Positions 9,124-18,420 are shown, counted from the stretch's first letter. The stretch is DNA of 64,000 nucleotides from Listeria cossartiae subsp. cayugensis (GCF_014229095.1 NZ_JAARZC010000003.1:62001-126000), one strand, 5' to 3'. Notes: a model not told the origin generated them from the letters alone. Program-made: numbers and translations.

Positions 9124-10176
9124 TTAATCGTCACCTTTCTGCGGCAATATCATCACTTTGTTATAATCATGCTCTCTGGAAAGAATCATATCAAACGCTT
9201 CTTTCGTTTCCTCTAGCTTATAACGATGCGAAATTAGTGGTTTCAGTTTAATTCGACCTTGTTTCACGAATTCAATCGACGTACGCCACTCCTCACCTGG
9301 AAATGGGGCCGAGTAAGAATTCCAAAAACCTTTCAGCGTTAATTCGCGTCTGAAAATATTTTCAAAAGCTTCTTCGTGTAAAAGTACATCTGCGTAAGCT
9401 ATTCCTAGAAAACCAACTTTACCTTTTTTCTTCGTTACAAGTAAGCATTGTTCTTGGGTTATTTTTGAACCAGCACACTCGAGCGCGATATCAGCTCCAA
9501 GACCATTTGTATAAGCAAAAACGCGTTCTTTTAAGTCTTCATTTTTTGGATTAATGGTGTATTTACAACCGAATTCCCGCGCGTCTGCTAATTTTTTATC
9601 ACTAATGTCAACCGCGATAATATCTTTCACTCCCGCAAGAAGTAAGCATTGTACAACCAAGATTCCAATCGTGCCAATTCCGAAGACAATGACCGTATCG
9701 CCAAGTCTCGGCTGAATACCAAGTACCCCATGCATCGATACAGCAAGTGGCTCAATCATCGCACCTTCCTCAAAATCAAGGTCGCCGATAGAAATGACAT
9801 TGTCGGCTTTCATGACAACATTTTCTGCAAATCCCCCGTGAAAATGTGACCCCACCATCCGGTAGTTATCACATAGCGCGAAATCGCCTGCTTTACAATA
9901 ATTACATTCCATACAAGGCTCAAGTGGAATCCCTGCAACCCGGTCACCAATAGCTACATTTGTTACTTCACTACCAATTTCCGTAATCACACCTGCGAAT
10001 TCATGTCCCATTACAGCAGGCAGTGGGTATTTCCAGCGAGTCTGCATTTTATGAATATCTGATCCACATATTCCGACTGCTTTTACTTCAACACGAACTT
10101 GATCTTTCCCGCAAGTCGCTTCATCAATTTGTTCTGCTTTTATTACATTATTCTCGTATAACACAGCTGCTCTCAT
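9124..10176 (-). CDS. Zinc-dependent polyol-phosphate dehydrogenase (MDR family), second copy
   Basis: 350-residue medium-chain dehydrogenase, closest in style to galactitol 1-phosphate dehydrogenase. It has GICGSDIHKMQ and GHEFAGVITEIG, the structural-zinc cysteines in CMECNYCKAGDFALC, and GIGTIGIL for NAD binding. It starts MRAAVLYENN at 10176 and lies 36 bp downstream of the PTS IIC gene. Only one base separates its stop from the next dehydrogenase. Together the pair converts two incoming pentitol phosphates to a common ketose phosphate, as established for this operon in L. monocytogenes; the split of substrates is inference. Confidence 0.88.
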   Translation of the reverse strand: MRAAVLYENNVIKAEQIDEATCGKDQVRVEVKAVGICGSDIHKMQTRWKYPLPAVMGHEFAGVITEIGSEVTNVAIGDRVAGIPLEPCMECNYCKAGDFALCDNYRMVGSHFHGGFAENVVMKADNVISIGDLDFEEGAMIEPLAVSMHGVLGIQPRLGDTVIVFGIGTIGILVVQCLLLAGVKDIIAVDISDKKLADAREFGCKYTINPKNEDLKERVFAYTNGLGADIALECAGSKITQEQCLLVTKKKGKVGFLGIAYADVLLHEEAFENIFRRELTLKGFWNSYSAPFPGEEWRTSIEFVKQGRIKLKPLISHRYKLEETKEAFDMILSREHDYNKVMILPQKGDD

Positions 10177-10212
10177 GTTACTATCACCTCTTCTATATCA
10201 TTAAGACAAAAC

Positions 10213-11484
10213 TTAGAAAATAGCTGCCCAAGCTTGAGAGAATTTAAGAATAACCCAGTTAAAGAAGTTACCACCCATATCAAGTGTACTAACTTGTGTT
10301 GCTCCTTTAGGGAATTCGTAAACACCTTTCATCATTTCTGTATGAACAAGACCGAAGTCAGTTGCCATAAGAAGCGCTAGTGCAATAACTACAGTTCCAG
10401 CTAAAACGGAGTGAAGAATGTTACCTTTACGAGATGCTACTACGAATGATACGTAGAATGGAATAGTTGCCAAGTCACCAAAAGGAAGTACTTTGTTACC
10501 AGGAATGATAACAGCTAAGAAAAGAGTGATTGGAACAAGGATTAAACCAGTAGAAATATTCGCTGGGTGACCGATTGAAAGTGCTGCATCAAGCCCGATA
10601 TAAAGTTCGCGGCCTTTGAAACGAGATTTCATGAATTCACGAGCGGATTCTGAAATTGGAATTAAACCTTCCATTAAAATTTTAACCATACGAGGCATTA
10701 AGAACATTACCGCACCCATGGACATACCAAGTTGTGCAACTGCCCCAACGTCATAGCCAGCAAGAATACCGATTGCAATACCTAGAATAAGACCCATCAT
10801 CATTGGTTCCCCGAAAATACCAAAACGTTTTTGAATAGTTTCTGGGTCTACATGGATGTTTTTAATACCAGGGATTTTAGCGATTAGCCAACCAACCGGA
10901 ATACCGATGAAACCGAATGCTGCTGTAGAACCTGTTGGCAAGGAGATCCCTTTTAAGCCGTAAAATTCTTCTACCATAGGTTGTGTTCTATCTGCCATCC
11001 AAAGAACAGCAACTTCATAGATGATGGCACAAAGAATCGCGAACCACCAGTTACCACCAGTTACGATATAACCAGTCGCACCTGCTGCGATAAAATGCCA
11101 GTAGTTCCAAATATCAATATCAAGTGTTTTCGTAACTTTGAAGAAAATAAGTGCTAAGTTAACTACCAAACAGATTGGAATTAAAATTGCTGCAACTGGA
11201 GAAGCCCATGAAGCCGCGGCTGCTGCTGGCCAACCCGCATCAATAATTGTTAAATTCAGTCCAAAACGCTCAACCATTTGTTGCGCTGCCGGACCTAAGT
11301 TACTAGATAGTAAACTAATAACAAGGTTAATACCTACAAACCCGATACCAATCGTAATCGCTGAACGAAGCGCTTTCTTTGCTGGTACTCGGAAAATTAA
11401 TGCAATAAAGAAAATCATAATAGGCAAAATAACTGTAGGCCCCAAGTTTAAAACATACTGTACTCCTGACAGAAGTGTATCCAT
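10213..11484 (-). CDS. PTS system IIC component, galactitol (Gat) family; pentitol uptake
   Basis: Membrane channel component of a Gat-type phosphotransferase system, 423 residues with roughly ten hydrophobic segments beginning with YVLNLGPTVILPIMIFFIALIF. Length and GatC-like composition fit the family. In L. monocytogenes the orthologue (Lmo2665, called EIIC-Axl) is published as required for D-arabitol and D-xylitol use. The ATG at 11484 has AAGGAGG upstream. It is separated by 61 bp from the IIB gene and precedes the two dehydrogenases, consistent with transport and phosphorylation coupled directly to oxidation. Confidence 0.92.
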   Translation of the reverse strand: MDTLLSGVQYVLNLGPTVILPIMIFFIALIFRVPAKKALRSAITIGIGFVGINLVISLLSSNLGPAAQQMVERFGLNLTIIDAGWPAAAAASWASPVAAILIPICLVVNLALIFFKVTKTLDIDIWNYWHFIAAGATGYIVTGGNWWFAILCAIIYEVAVLWMADRTQPMVEEFYGLKGISLPTGSTAAFGFIGIPVGWLIAKIPGIKNIHVDPETIQKRFGIFGEPMMMGLILGIAIGILAGYDVGAVAQLGMSMGAVMFLMPRMVKILMEGLIPISESAREFMKSRFKGRELYIGLDAALSIGHPANISTGLILVPITLFLAVIIPGNKVLPFGDLATIPFYVSFVVASRKGNILHSVLAGTVVIALALLMATDFGLVHTEMMKGVYEFPKGATQVSTLDMGGNFFNWVILKFSQAWAAIF

Positions 11485-11545
11485 TTAATATTTCCTCCTT
11501 TTTTCTCTGTTTAATGATGATTTCTAAACTCCCTTGCGCAGCCTT

Positions 11546-11827
11546 TTATTTAAGGTGCGCAAGTATTTCTTCGTCTAATTCTTCCATACCCATACCAGTG
11601 ATGTAAGAAGTTGCAATAATAGCTGGGATCTTGTACGTTGTTGGTAAAATAGTTGTTGATACGATCAAGTCTGCTCCGTCTTGCATGGATGCTGCTTCTG
11701 AAATTTTAATTTGTTTTACTTCTGCATCCACGTTGTTTTCTTTTACCAAACGTTCTACTCTGTCCGTTACTACTGTTGATGTTGCAATTCCTGCTCCACA
11801 AGCTACCAAAATTTTAAATTGTCCCAT
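11546..11827 (-). CDS. PTS system IIB component, galactitol family
   Basis: Cytoplasmic phosphocarrier, 93 residues. The N-terminal phosphocysteine loop reads ILVACGAGIATSTVV, with Cys10 as the expected phosphorylation site that passes phosphate from IIA to the incoming pentitol. Length is normal for a stand-alone IIB-Gat. GGAGG precedes the ATG at 11827. It lies between the IIA and IIC genes in the pentitol operon. Confidence 0.93.
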   Translation of the reverse strand: MGQFKILVACGAGIATSTVVTDRVERLVKENNVDAEVKQIKISEAASMQDGADLIVSTTILPTTYKIPAIIATSYITGMGMEELDEEILAHLK

Positions 11828-11883
11828 GATAAATTCCTCCTAATTAATTGCTGCGATTTCCCGCGGCTAATTTTCCTGTTTTT

Positions 11884-12348
11884 TTAAACGGCTATTGTTT
11901 CTAAAATTTGTTTTACTTCGTCTTCATCTTTCGCTCTGAGTAATGCGGCTACATTGTCTTTATCCTGAATCGTCCCCATCAATTGCTGAAGTACCGCGAG
12001 CTGGCTGTGTGGTTCATTTAGTCCGAGTACGAAAATCAAATTCGCTTCAACCGTTTGACCAGCATCTTCCATTAATTTAAATGGAATGCCATCTTTCACA
12101 GTGATTACGGCGATAAATTGTTCCGTAACGCATTCTGGATCCGTGTGCGGTAATGCCACGCCGTATCCATCTAATTTTAGCCCCGTTGGAAAGGTTTGTT
12201 CACGGTCTGTTAGTCTCGTTAAAAAGTCATCCGTAACATACCCTTCAGACTTTCCACTTTCTGCGACCATTTGGAATAGGTCCTCTTGTTTCTCGATATC
12301 CGATTGAACCCAAACCATTCCTTTTTTCAAAAATTGTACTAAATCCAT
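11884..12348 (-). CDS. PTS system IIA component, fructose/galactitol type
   Basis: 154-residue IIA domain of the mannitol-fructose type that accepts phosphate from HPr on a histidine, here in GVALPHTDPE. The FLTRLTDREQTFPTGL segment is also typical. The ATG at 12348 has AGGAGG upstream, and the gene is 33 bp downstream of the regulator. It supplies phosphate to the IIB partner and probably, as in other MtlR/LicR systems, also phosphorylates PRD sites of the regulator. Confidence 0.92.
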   Translation of the reverse strand: MDLVQFLKKGMVWVQSDIEKQEDLFQMVAESGKSEGYVTDDFLTRLTDREQTFPTGLKLDGYGVALPHTDPECVTEQFIAVITVKDGIPFKLMEDAGQTVEANLIFVLGLNEPHSQLAVLQQLMGTIQDKDNVAALLRAKDEDEVKQILETIAV

Positions 12349-12381
12349 TACGAAATCCTCCTGTAATTCTTTCTGACTTCT

Positions 12382-14451
12382 CTACATTGTCTTTTTTGTT
12401 TCCAAGTCCGTGAAGTTTTTAATTATTTGATGCATTTCTTCTGTATTCGCAGCATCCGCAAGTTTTTTCAGTTCTTTTTTGTTCTCCGATAATTCCATCA
12501 ATTGCAGTAAAGCTGTGAAGTGAGCGTTTTTATCCACGGCTGCGATGACGACGATAAAATGTAGCTCTTTACCGCCTTCTAGTGGCAAGCCTTCTTCTAG
12601 ATAAAGCAAGCTCATTCCGAGGCTATTTACTCCTTTTTCCGTTTCAGCATGAGGGATAGCTATCGTATTACGGAGAATGATGTTCATAATCGGTGCCGGA
12701 TATTGCCGTTTCATTTCTTCCACATAGGCTGGATCCACCACTCCCGCTGAAAGTAACGGTAAAGCCGCATGATAAATTGCTTCATGCCAATCTTCCACTG
12801 ATTTCTTACGTGTGATTCGCGTTACTTCAAGTAAATCTGCGAGCGTGCTTTTGCCTTCGTGTTTGGATGTGTTTTCTTCTGGAACTGGCATTAAATAGTC
12901 TGCTAGCACTTTTTCAAGACGGGCAGCATCTTTAATATCAGCAAATTTGGAAATAGTTTTCATTAATTGGTCAACGCTGATATTCACCTCATCCACTAAG
13001 TAAACCGACCGCATCACCCGGCGTCTAAGCTCGAGGCGCTCTTTTCCATCCATCAATTGGTTGATTAGGAAAAATTTCTTGTCGGTCGAAAGTGGCACTG
13101 CGGAAAACACAATGTCATAACCTACCTTTGTTTGTTCAAATTCTCGAATCGACATCGCTTGATAGAAAAATATTTCCGGGAACAGGCTGCGTAATGTTTT
13201 TTCCATCAATCGCGAAATCGACAATCCGTTCGGACAAACTACAACTGCTTTTAGCCTCGTTTGTAATTTTTCCGTGGATTCGATTAAATGCCCTCCAATG
13301 AAAAGGGTGATAAATATGCTTTCATTTTCAGGAACCTTGCTACCAATAAAACGTTCTAATGGCATGAGCGACTCTTTCACGATGTAATGCACGGCTTGGA
13401 ATTCTTGATCAATCTTGTCTAAAATGCTGTAATCTGTTGTAAGATGATACTTAATTCGATAATACGCAGGTTTAATGTGTGCAAATAATTTTTCAAGTAA
13501 CGATTCTTTGTCTACTAGTTGAATACAAGCCTTTTTCTCAAATTCGCTTAAAACTTGTTCCAGTGCCAGCCTTAACTTGTGCGTTTCCTCCGATTTTAAA
13601 TATTGTTTCGGAAGTACATTGGAAGTTAGAAGTTGCAAGGTGATGTACATTCGCTCTGCTTCTGGCATATTCGGCTCTTCTTCAATAAAAATCTCTGCTG
13701 CTCCGTATTCCCGAGTATCTGACAATTCATTGTAGTCAATCAGGAAAGATGTCGTAATTGTTTGCCCTTTCTTCATCCGCCGAAAAACAGCTTCTAAAAT
13801 GTAAGGCAGTATTTGCATTTTATTGTCAATAAAATGCAAATTCAGATGATGCTCGACTTGTTCCAATTTTTCCCGAAGCTCTTTAATTCTCGCTTCATCC
13901 ACTTGCATGAAATCCTGTAAATACTCTTCGCCGCCAAAACTTTCTATGATGTGTTCTGCCGCATAAATGAGCGCCGTCCGCTGATTCCACTCGTCTCCGT
14001 CAATTAAATAGCCACGCATTCGTGAATATTTCACTTCGAGGTTGAATTTATCGAGCGTCTTCTGTACCAGTTTCAAGTCTCGTAATACGGTATTCTTACT
14101 CACCTCCAGCTCGCTTATAAAGTGATTAAGGGATAACTCTTCACTTCCTGTTGTTAACATGAGGATGATTAGACTGGCACGTTCCTTTTCTGACGGGATG
14201 TACCAGTCAGTTTTTTCGCCATCTTCCTCACCAATGATTTGAAACAGGTCAGGTTCTACGATAAATCGACCATTTGCTGCCCGATGAATCTTCGGATAAG
14301 TTTGTTCCTCTAGCCAGTTATTAATTTTTTGGAAACTATAGTCGACTTGTCTTCGAGTTAAACCAAATTTTGCTTGTAAGTTCGTACTCGATGTGTCAGG
14401 ATGTCGTAAAAGTTCTTTTAAAAGTGAATTACTTCTCTCATCCAAATACAT
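12382..14451 (-). CDS. MtlR/LicR-type PTS-controlled transcription activator
   Basis: 689-residue regulator of the pentitol operon. Order of parts: N-terminal helix-turn-helix domains (residues about 1-120, with a second HTH at LNHFISELEVSKNTVLRDLKL), two PRD domains with conserved histidines in the middle, an EIIB-like segment around VVCPNGLSISRLMEKTLRS with a Cys, and a C-terminal EIIA domain with RNTIAIPHAET near residue 620. This is the MtlR/LicR layout, in which phosphorylation by PTS proteins sets activity. It is the first gene of the operon, and a cre-like site overlaps its promoter. Published work assigns this role to Lmo2668. Confidence 0.92.
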   Translation of the reverse strand: MYLDERSNSLLKELLRHPDTSSTNLQAKFGLTRRQVDYSFQKINNWLEEQTYPKIHRAANGRFIVEPDLFQIIGEEDGEKTDWYIPSEKERASLIILMLTTGSEELSLNHFISELEVSKNTVLRDLKLVQKTLDKFNLEVKYSRMRGYLIDGDEWNQRTALIYAAEHIIESFGGEEYLQDFMQVDEARIKELREKLEQVEHHLNLHFIDNKMQILPYILEAVFRRMKKGQTITTSFLIDYNELSDTREYGAAEIFIEEEPNMPEAERMYITLQLLTSNVLPKQYLKSEETHKLRLALEQVLSEFEKKACIQLVDKESLLEKLFAHIKPAYYRIKYHLTTDYSILDKIDQEFQAVHYIVKESLMPLERFIGSKVPENESIFITLFIGGHLIESTEKLQTRLKAVVVCPNGLSISRLMEKTLRSLFPEIFFYQAMSIREFEQTKVGYDIVFSAVPLSTDKKFFLINQLMDGKERLELRRRVMRSVYLVDEVNISVDQLMKTISKFADIKDAARLEKVLADYLMPVPEENTSKHEGKSTLADLLEVTRITRKKSVEDWHEAIYHAALPLLSAGVVDPAYVEEMKRQYPAPIMNIILRNTIAIPHAETEKGVNSLGMSLLYLEEGLPLEGGKELHFIVVIAAVDKNAHFTALLQLMELSENKKELKKLADAANTEEMHQIIKNFTDLETKKTM

Positions 14452-14474
14452 GTCGTTCCCTCCTGTTCGTTTTA

Positions 14475-14513
14475 ATTATAAATCTAATTCTAATAAAAAT
14501 GTACACGCTTTCA
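14475..14513 (-). promoter_or_regulatory. Pentitol operon promoter with cre-like site
   Basis: On the minus strand TATAAT (14475-14480) precedes the regulator start, with a weaker -35 region (TACATT) 17 bases upstream. The 14-mer TGAAAGCGTGTACA at 14500-14513 matches the CcpA cre consensus TGNAARCGNWWWCA at all but one position and overlaps the -35 region, so glucose repression of the operon is likely. Confidence 0.6.
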
Positions 14514-14515
14514 TC

Positions 14516-14762
14516 CCAATAACTTGCGGAAAGAATGTACATCATTGGGCTTTACTTGTGACTTTTTTAACAAACCTGTTCTTTGGAAATGGGTGAAAGT
14601 TGGTTGTAAAGGTTGATATGTAGCGGGCTTGCGAAACTTCTTGAAGTAAGGCGAAATCTACTTTGAAACAAAAATGAGAATGAAGTAATGGCGTTTTGCG
14701 AGGCGTTGTTTCTCCTTAATCATACAAAAAATGGTCTGCTCTTTCTATACGTTTTGTAAAAA
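14516..14762. other. Intergenic stretch between the pentitol operon and the CmpB-like gene
   Basis: About 250 bp upstream of the pentitol promoter with no convincing ORF, RNA or repeat on either strand. The only recognisable element at its edge is the terminator of the neighbouring minus-strand gene set; I see nothing else. Confidence 0.5.
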
Positions 14763-14769
14763 ATAACGC

Positions 14770-14807
14770 AAAAAAAGACGCAAATGATAAAAAATACCAT
14801 TCGCGCC
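14770..14807 (-). terminator. Terminator downstream of the CmpB-like membrane gene
   Basis: On the minus strand GGCGCGAATGGTA pairs with TATCATTTGCGTC (several G-U pairs) around a T-rich loop and is followed by TTTTTT. It lies just past the stop of the gene at 14821. Confidence 0.65.
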
Positions 14808-14820
14808 ATATCCAGTGTGA

Positions 14821-15633
14821 TTATTTTCTTTTTTGCTTATCAACTCTAAGTAAACTTTTGTTGAAGTTTTTAAAGGGTGCCGCGCGTTTTACTTTCATTT
14901 TCGGGAACGATTTTAACATCCGCCGTTCATTGAATTTAAGTTTGCGCATACTAGCCGCAAGCTCTTTGTCTTGTTTGCGTTTGGCTTCCATTTCAGCAAT
15001 TTTAATATCGACATTCTCTTGTTTTTTCAAAAGTCCTTCTTCAAATTCTTTCGCGCGTTCTTTTACGCTAGCTTTTAGTTCAGCCGCTTGTACGTTTAGT
15101 TTTTCATTAAATTCAGCAAGTGCTTTTTGGAATGATAGCATACTTGTAACGGATTTAATCGTATCGATGAGCATAATAACAACGATGAGGGCGGGGATAA
15201 TCCAGCCGCCCCAGCTTAATACCCAATCCGCAAACTCGGTTACAACTGGGTGCAGGAAACGCACAACGATGATACAAGCAAATCCCCAGAAAATCGAAAT
15301 CGGTAAGCAAATCCGTCCTTTAACATTAAGGGGCCAGTTGTGATAATCCCACCATGTTGTATGGAACAATGCTTCCAAAATCGTTGCGGTTATGTATTCA
15401 ATTACTGTGCAAATAATCATCGAGAAAATAAATAAGGCCCATAAATTGTTTTGAAACGGTAAAATCATCATTAAAACTGCCGTTACCCCAAACCCGTAAA
15501 TGGGGCAATACGGTCCATAAAGAAAACCACGATACACCAACTTCTTCTCTGAAATCGAGCAAAAAACTTCCTCCCAAGCCCATCCTAGAACAGAATAAAT
15601 GAAGAAGTATAGGATAAACATGTTGATATCCAT
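14821..15633 (-). CDS. Multispan membrane protein, CmpB-like (putative ABC transporter type IV family)
   Basis: 270-residue membrane protein. About five hydrophobic segments fill residues 1-175, starting with FILYFFIYSVLGWAWEEVF, and include the family signatures YRGFLYGPYCPIYGFG and WWDYHNWPLNVKGRICL. The last 90 residues are soluble and heptad-like, rich in Lys, Glu and Ala, with a basic end. AAAGGAGATG sits just upstream of the ATG at 15633, which is preferred over a longer start at 15669. It appears to be monocistronic. No transport function has been proven for this family to my knowledge; the name is by homology. Confidence 0.8.
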   Translation of the reverse strand: MDINMFILYFFIYSVLGWAWEEVFCSISEKKLVYRGFLYGPYCPIYGFGVTAVLMMILPFQNNLWALFIFSMIICTVIEYITATILEALFHTTWWDYHNWPLNVKGRICLPISIFWGFACIIVVRFLHPVVTEFADWVLSWGGWIIPALIVVIMLIDTIKSVTSMLSFQKALAEFNEKLNVQAAELKASVKERAKEFEEGLLKKQENVDIKIAEMEAKRKQDKELAASMRKLKFNERRMLKSFPKMKVKRAAPFKNFNKSLLRVDKQKRK

Positions 15634-15705
15634 CTTTTCATCTCCTTTTGTTTTCTTTTTCACAATCATCTTTATTATAACAGAAATAAGAACTTCTTAA
15701 CTAAA

Positions 15706-16068
15706 TTAGTCAAAAAGTTCCGCTTGTTTATATTTTGGCAGCTTGTTCTTCGCTTCTGAGTAGGCATGGTGGATTAACGCGCGAATCAAGTCTTTATCCC
15801 GTTCTTCTTCTAATAAAACAGAAATCCAAACCCGTTTATTCATGTAATAACCGGGAACGATGACTGGATTTTCTGCGCGAAGTTGCTCACTTTTTTCGGC
15901 ATCGCACTTCAAGGTTAAAATTGGTTCGCCTTCTTTATTCGTTCCACGCATTGCCATTAGTTGATCCAAAACGTGGTAGCGCTCTGCCCCCCACTCTTCT
16001 TTAAAAGAATATTGGACTCCCGGCAACTTGCTTATTTCTTCGCGTATCCAAGCAAATTCCTCGCTCAT
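15706..16068 (-). CDS. MmcQ/YjbR-family protein
   Basis: 120-residue protein with the MmcQ/YjbR fold signature: ILTLKCDAEKSEQLRAENPVIVPGYYMNKRVWISVLL followed in part by a C-terminal ALIHHAYSEAKNKLPK helix. The family is described as having a double-wing-like DNA-binding fold, but no clear cellular role is known. Its start overlaps the VOC-family gene upstream by 4 bp, so the two are translationally coupled. Sequence around 15640-15700 shows no clear terminator. Confidence 0.7.
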   Translation of the reverse strand: MSEEFAWIREEISKLPGVQYSFKEEWGAERYHVLDQLMAMRGTNKEGEPILTLKCDAEKSEQLRAENPVIVPGYYMNKRVWISVLLEEERDKDLIRALIHHAYSEAKNKLPKYKQAELFD

Positions 16069-16433
16069 TGTGCAGGTTCCAAAATCATAATTTTATTACC
16101 ATCTGGATCAAGCAAGTTCAGTTCGCGTCCACCCCACTCGGCCACACGCGGCTCCGGAGTATCCACTCCCACTGCTTGAAGTTCCTGATACATCTTATCC
16201 AAATTGGTATCACAAGAGAATACAAATTCCACCTTAGATTCACTTGATTTGCCCCATTTACTACTATTCCAAACAATAATCCCGGGAGCATTTTCGGAAA
16301 AGCCCAGTTTCGCGCCATCGTAATTATCGTATCCTTCAAACACAATCGGAATTCCCAGTTTTTCATGATAAAAAGCGACCAATGCCGCCGGATCTTCCGT
16401 AGAAATATTCGTACAAACAAATTCATTAATCAT
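16065..16433 (-). CDS. VOC-family (glyoxalase/bleomycin-resistance-like) protein
   Basis: 122-residue protein of the vicinal oxygen chelate fold. It has the paired beta-alpha-beta-beta-beta layout with NISTEDPAALVAFYHEKLG at the N-terminus and GRELNLLDPDGNKIMILEP at the C-terminus, the latter being the standard metal-site strand. GGAGG precedes the ATG at 16433. Substrate cannot be inferred. It is coupled to the YjbR-like gene and lies next to an AraC regulator on the same strand. Confidence 0.82.
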   Translation of the reverse strand: MINEFVCTNISTEDPAALVAFYHEKLGIPIVFEGYDNYDGAKLGFSENAPGIIVWNSSKWGKSSESKVEFVFSCDTNLDKMYQELQAVGVDTPEPRVAEWGGRELNLLDPDGNKIMILEPAQ

Positions 16434-16478
16434 TTAAAGCACCTCCATATCGATAGTTTAACAATATATTTTTAGTTT

Positions 16479-17285
16479 TTATTGTATATTTACGACATTT
16501 TGCAGAAAAATTCGCTTCATTTCTTCTGGGGTGTGATTACTATATCGTTTAAATTGTTTAATTAAATGCGCTTGGTCCGAAAAGCCATTGAGATAAGCCA
16601 GTTCCGCTCCTGATACATTTGAATTTCCGTACAAATCCTGCAACACTTTTTGAAAACGGATAAGTTTCGCAGTCTGTTTTGGCGCAAGTCCCATGTGCTT
16701 TTGGAAAAGTCGTTCTAATTGCCGAACCGAAATCGCGCTTAGTTGAAGTTGATTTGGATTTTGTAGCAATTGATCTAATCCATTGAGAAAATCAGCGTGC
16801 ATTTGTTTACCAAGCGTCATTAATTTTCGTAATAAAAACTCTTCTAGCAAAGCTATTCTTTCTCTATTTGTCGTCGTTTCTGCAAATCCCTCTCGAAAAA
16901 ACTGGGTAAAGCCGGCAAACATAGCTTCCGGCTCATTCACCCGATTCATACTACCGGCCAAATCCTGTTCTACAAATAAAAACAGTGACCACGCATAAAA
17001 TCGCACGGCAAAAAGCTCAGAACTACTTTCATCATCAGCTTCAAATGGTGCATCACTGACGCCAACAAACATAGCTTCCATAACTAACCTTGTCTCGCTA
17101 TCAATTGTAAAAATAATATCCGCACATAAATCAGGAACTACTAAATTATTTCCCGGGAAATTTCTATCATCTGCTTCCCAAAAACAACGAATATACCCCG
17201 CTAGCGCCGGGCTTGGTAGATATTCTTTATAGCCAGCACGTTTCGGTGTAGCTACAATAGGATAAAACGAGCTTAATTTTGCCAT
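16479..17285 (-). CDS. AraC-family transcription regulator
   Basis: 268-residue regulator. The N-terminal ligand-sensing half begins with an ALAGYIRCFWEADD segment common in AraC regulators whose first domain is small and mostly beta. The C-terminal half (about 165-262) has two helix-turn-helix units, with SAISVRQLERLFQKHMGLAPK and the closing GFSDQAHLIKQFKRYSNHTPEE. Its end is about 45 bp upstream of the VOC-YjbR pair on the same strand, so it may form one unit with them or control them. Inducer unknown. Confidence 0.88.
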   Translation of the reverse strand: MAKLSSFYPIVATPKRAGYKEYLPSPALAGYIRCFWEADDRNFPGNNLVVPDLCADIIFTIDSETRLVMEAMFVGVSDAPFEADDESSSELFAVRFYAWSLFLFVEQDLAGSMNRVNEPEAMFAGFTQFFREGFAETTTNRERIALLEEFLLRKLMTLGKQMHADFLNGLDQLLQNPNQLQLSAISVRQLERLFQKHMGLAPKQTAKLIRFQKVLQDLYGNSNVSGAELAYLNGFSDQAHLIKQFKRYSNHTPEEMKRIFLQNVVNIQ

Positions 17286-17335
17286 AAAGAAACCTCCTTT
17301 TCCTCATAGTACCACAAAATTTTCTCTTTAATCAT

Positions 17336-17360
17336 GCTTCTTTCTTTTATTTATGGGTAT
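17336..17360 (+). promoter_or_regulatory. SigmaB-like promoter of the uspA-rpiB pair
   Basis: GCTT (17336-17339) and GGGTAT (17355-17360) are 15 bases apart, matching the general-stress SigmaB pattern GTTT-N13-15-GGGTAT with one mismatch in the -35 part. It lies 41 bp upstream of the universal stress gene. The orthologous gene is known as part of the L. monocytogenes SigmaB regulon, which agrees. Confidence 0.65.
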
Positions 17361-17400
17361 TAAGTAAATAAGGGGAAAACTTTTGAGAGGGTGATACAAA

Positions 17401-17871
17401 ATGTCTGCTTACAAACGGATTCTTGTTGGTGTAGATGGATCAAATGAAGCGGAAGCCGCGCTAAGACGAGCTGTTCAATTTGCCAAAATGGATGGCGCCA
17501 CACTTGGTATTGGCTTTGTCGCGGATGTTCGTCGGATTGCACCATTAATTGATTATGAACAAACTTATGCAAAAAAAGCCAAAGCCTACGGGGAAGAACT
17601 GGTTGAAATGTATAAAAAAGAAGCCGAAAAAGCTGGTGTCGCACACGTTGAAACTTTTGTTCACTTTGGTACGCCAAAAACTACTTTTAATAAAAAAATA
17701 ACGCGGAATTTCGAACCCGATTTAATTTTAGTCGGTGCAACTGGGCTTTCCGCAACGGAGCAATTTATTCTTGGTAGTGTTTCTGAATATACGGCCGCTC
17801 ATGCACCTTGTGACGTTATTATTGTTCACGCGAAACCTTGGCGCAACAGAAAGACTGTCGAAAAACTCTAA
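17401..17871 (+). CDS. Universal stress protein (UspA family)
   Basis: 156-residue single UspA domain, begins SAYKRILVGVDGSNEAEAAL (residues 2-21 region) and carries the ATP-binding GATGLSATEQFILGSVS loop (G-2X-G-9X-G-S type). It most likely binds ATP and aids survival under stress. A SigmaB-like promoter is upstream, and the RpiB-like gene follows 45 bp downstream on the same strand. Confidence 0.92.
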   Translation: MSAYKRILVGVDGSNEAEAALRRAVQFAKMDGATLGIGFVADVRRIAPLIDYEQTYAKKAKAYGEELVEMYKKEAEKAGVAHVETFVHFGTPKTTFNKKITRNFEPDLILVGATGLSATEQFILGSVSEYTAAHAPCDVIIVHAKPWRNRKTVEKL

Positions 17872-17916
17872 TTCATGTATAATAAAGGTATTGATCATAC
17901 GGCAGGAGGAGAAAAA

Positions 17917-18372
17917 ATGACAGTTAGTAAAGTTGCCATTGCTTCAGACCATGGCGGAATTGAATTACGAAAAAGTATTATTTCTTATCTTGAAAGTGTT
18001 GGCATTAGTTATGAGGAATTTGGTCCCGAAGCACCAGAATCAGTGGATTATCCAGGGCTCGCTATTACCGTTAGTGAAAAAGTTGTGAACCAAGAAGTCG
18101 ACCGCGGTATTTTAGTTTGCGGCACAGGGATTGGTATGAGTATTGCAGCTAATAAAGTAAAAGGTATTCGTTGCGCGCTTGTTGGTGATACATTTAGCGC
18201 TCATGCAACGCGTGAACACAATGATACAAATGTCCTTGCGCTTGGAGCGAGAGTCATAGGCCCAGGTTTAGCAGAAGATATTGTCAAAATTTGGCTAAAC
18301 ACCGATTACGAAGGTGGTCGACATGCCAATCGTGTTGGACAAATTACGGCGTATGAAGATAACCACGCTTAA
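17917..18372 (+). CDS. rpiB: Ribose 5-phosphate isomerase B
   Basis: 151-residue RpiB-family isomerase with ASDHGG at the N-terminus, the cysteine loop GILVCGTGIGMSIAANKV and TREHNDTNVLALGARV. The start at 17917 has GGAGGAG upstream; the in-frame ATG at 17875 adds 14 residues with no support. It is downstream of uspA and ahead of a terminator, so it is probably stress-induced together with uspA, unlike its paralogue in the pentitol operon. Confidence 0.93.
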   Translation: MTVSKVAIASDHGGIELRKSIISYLESVGISYEEFGPEAPESVDYPGLAITVSEKVVNQEVDRGILVCGTGIGMSIAANKVKGIRCALVGDTFSAHATREHNDTNVLALGARVIGPGLAEDIVKIWLNTDYEGGRHANRVGQITAYEDNHA

Positions 18373-18383
18373 AAAATAATCAT

Positions 18384-18420
18384 AACGACTAAGTCTAATT
18401 AGGGGCTTGGTCGTTTTTTT
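18384..18420 (+). terminator. Terminator after rpiB
   Basis: AACGACTAAG pairs with CTTGGTCGTT around a 12-base loop and is followed by a run of T. Confidence 0.85.
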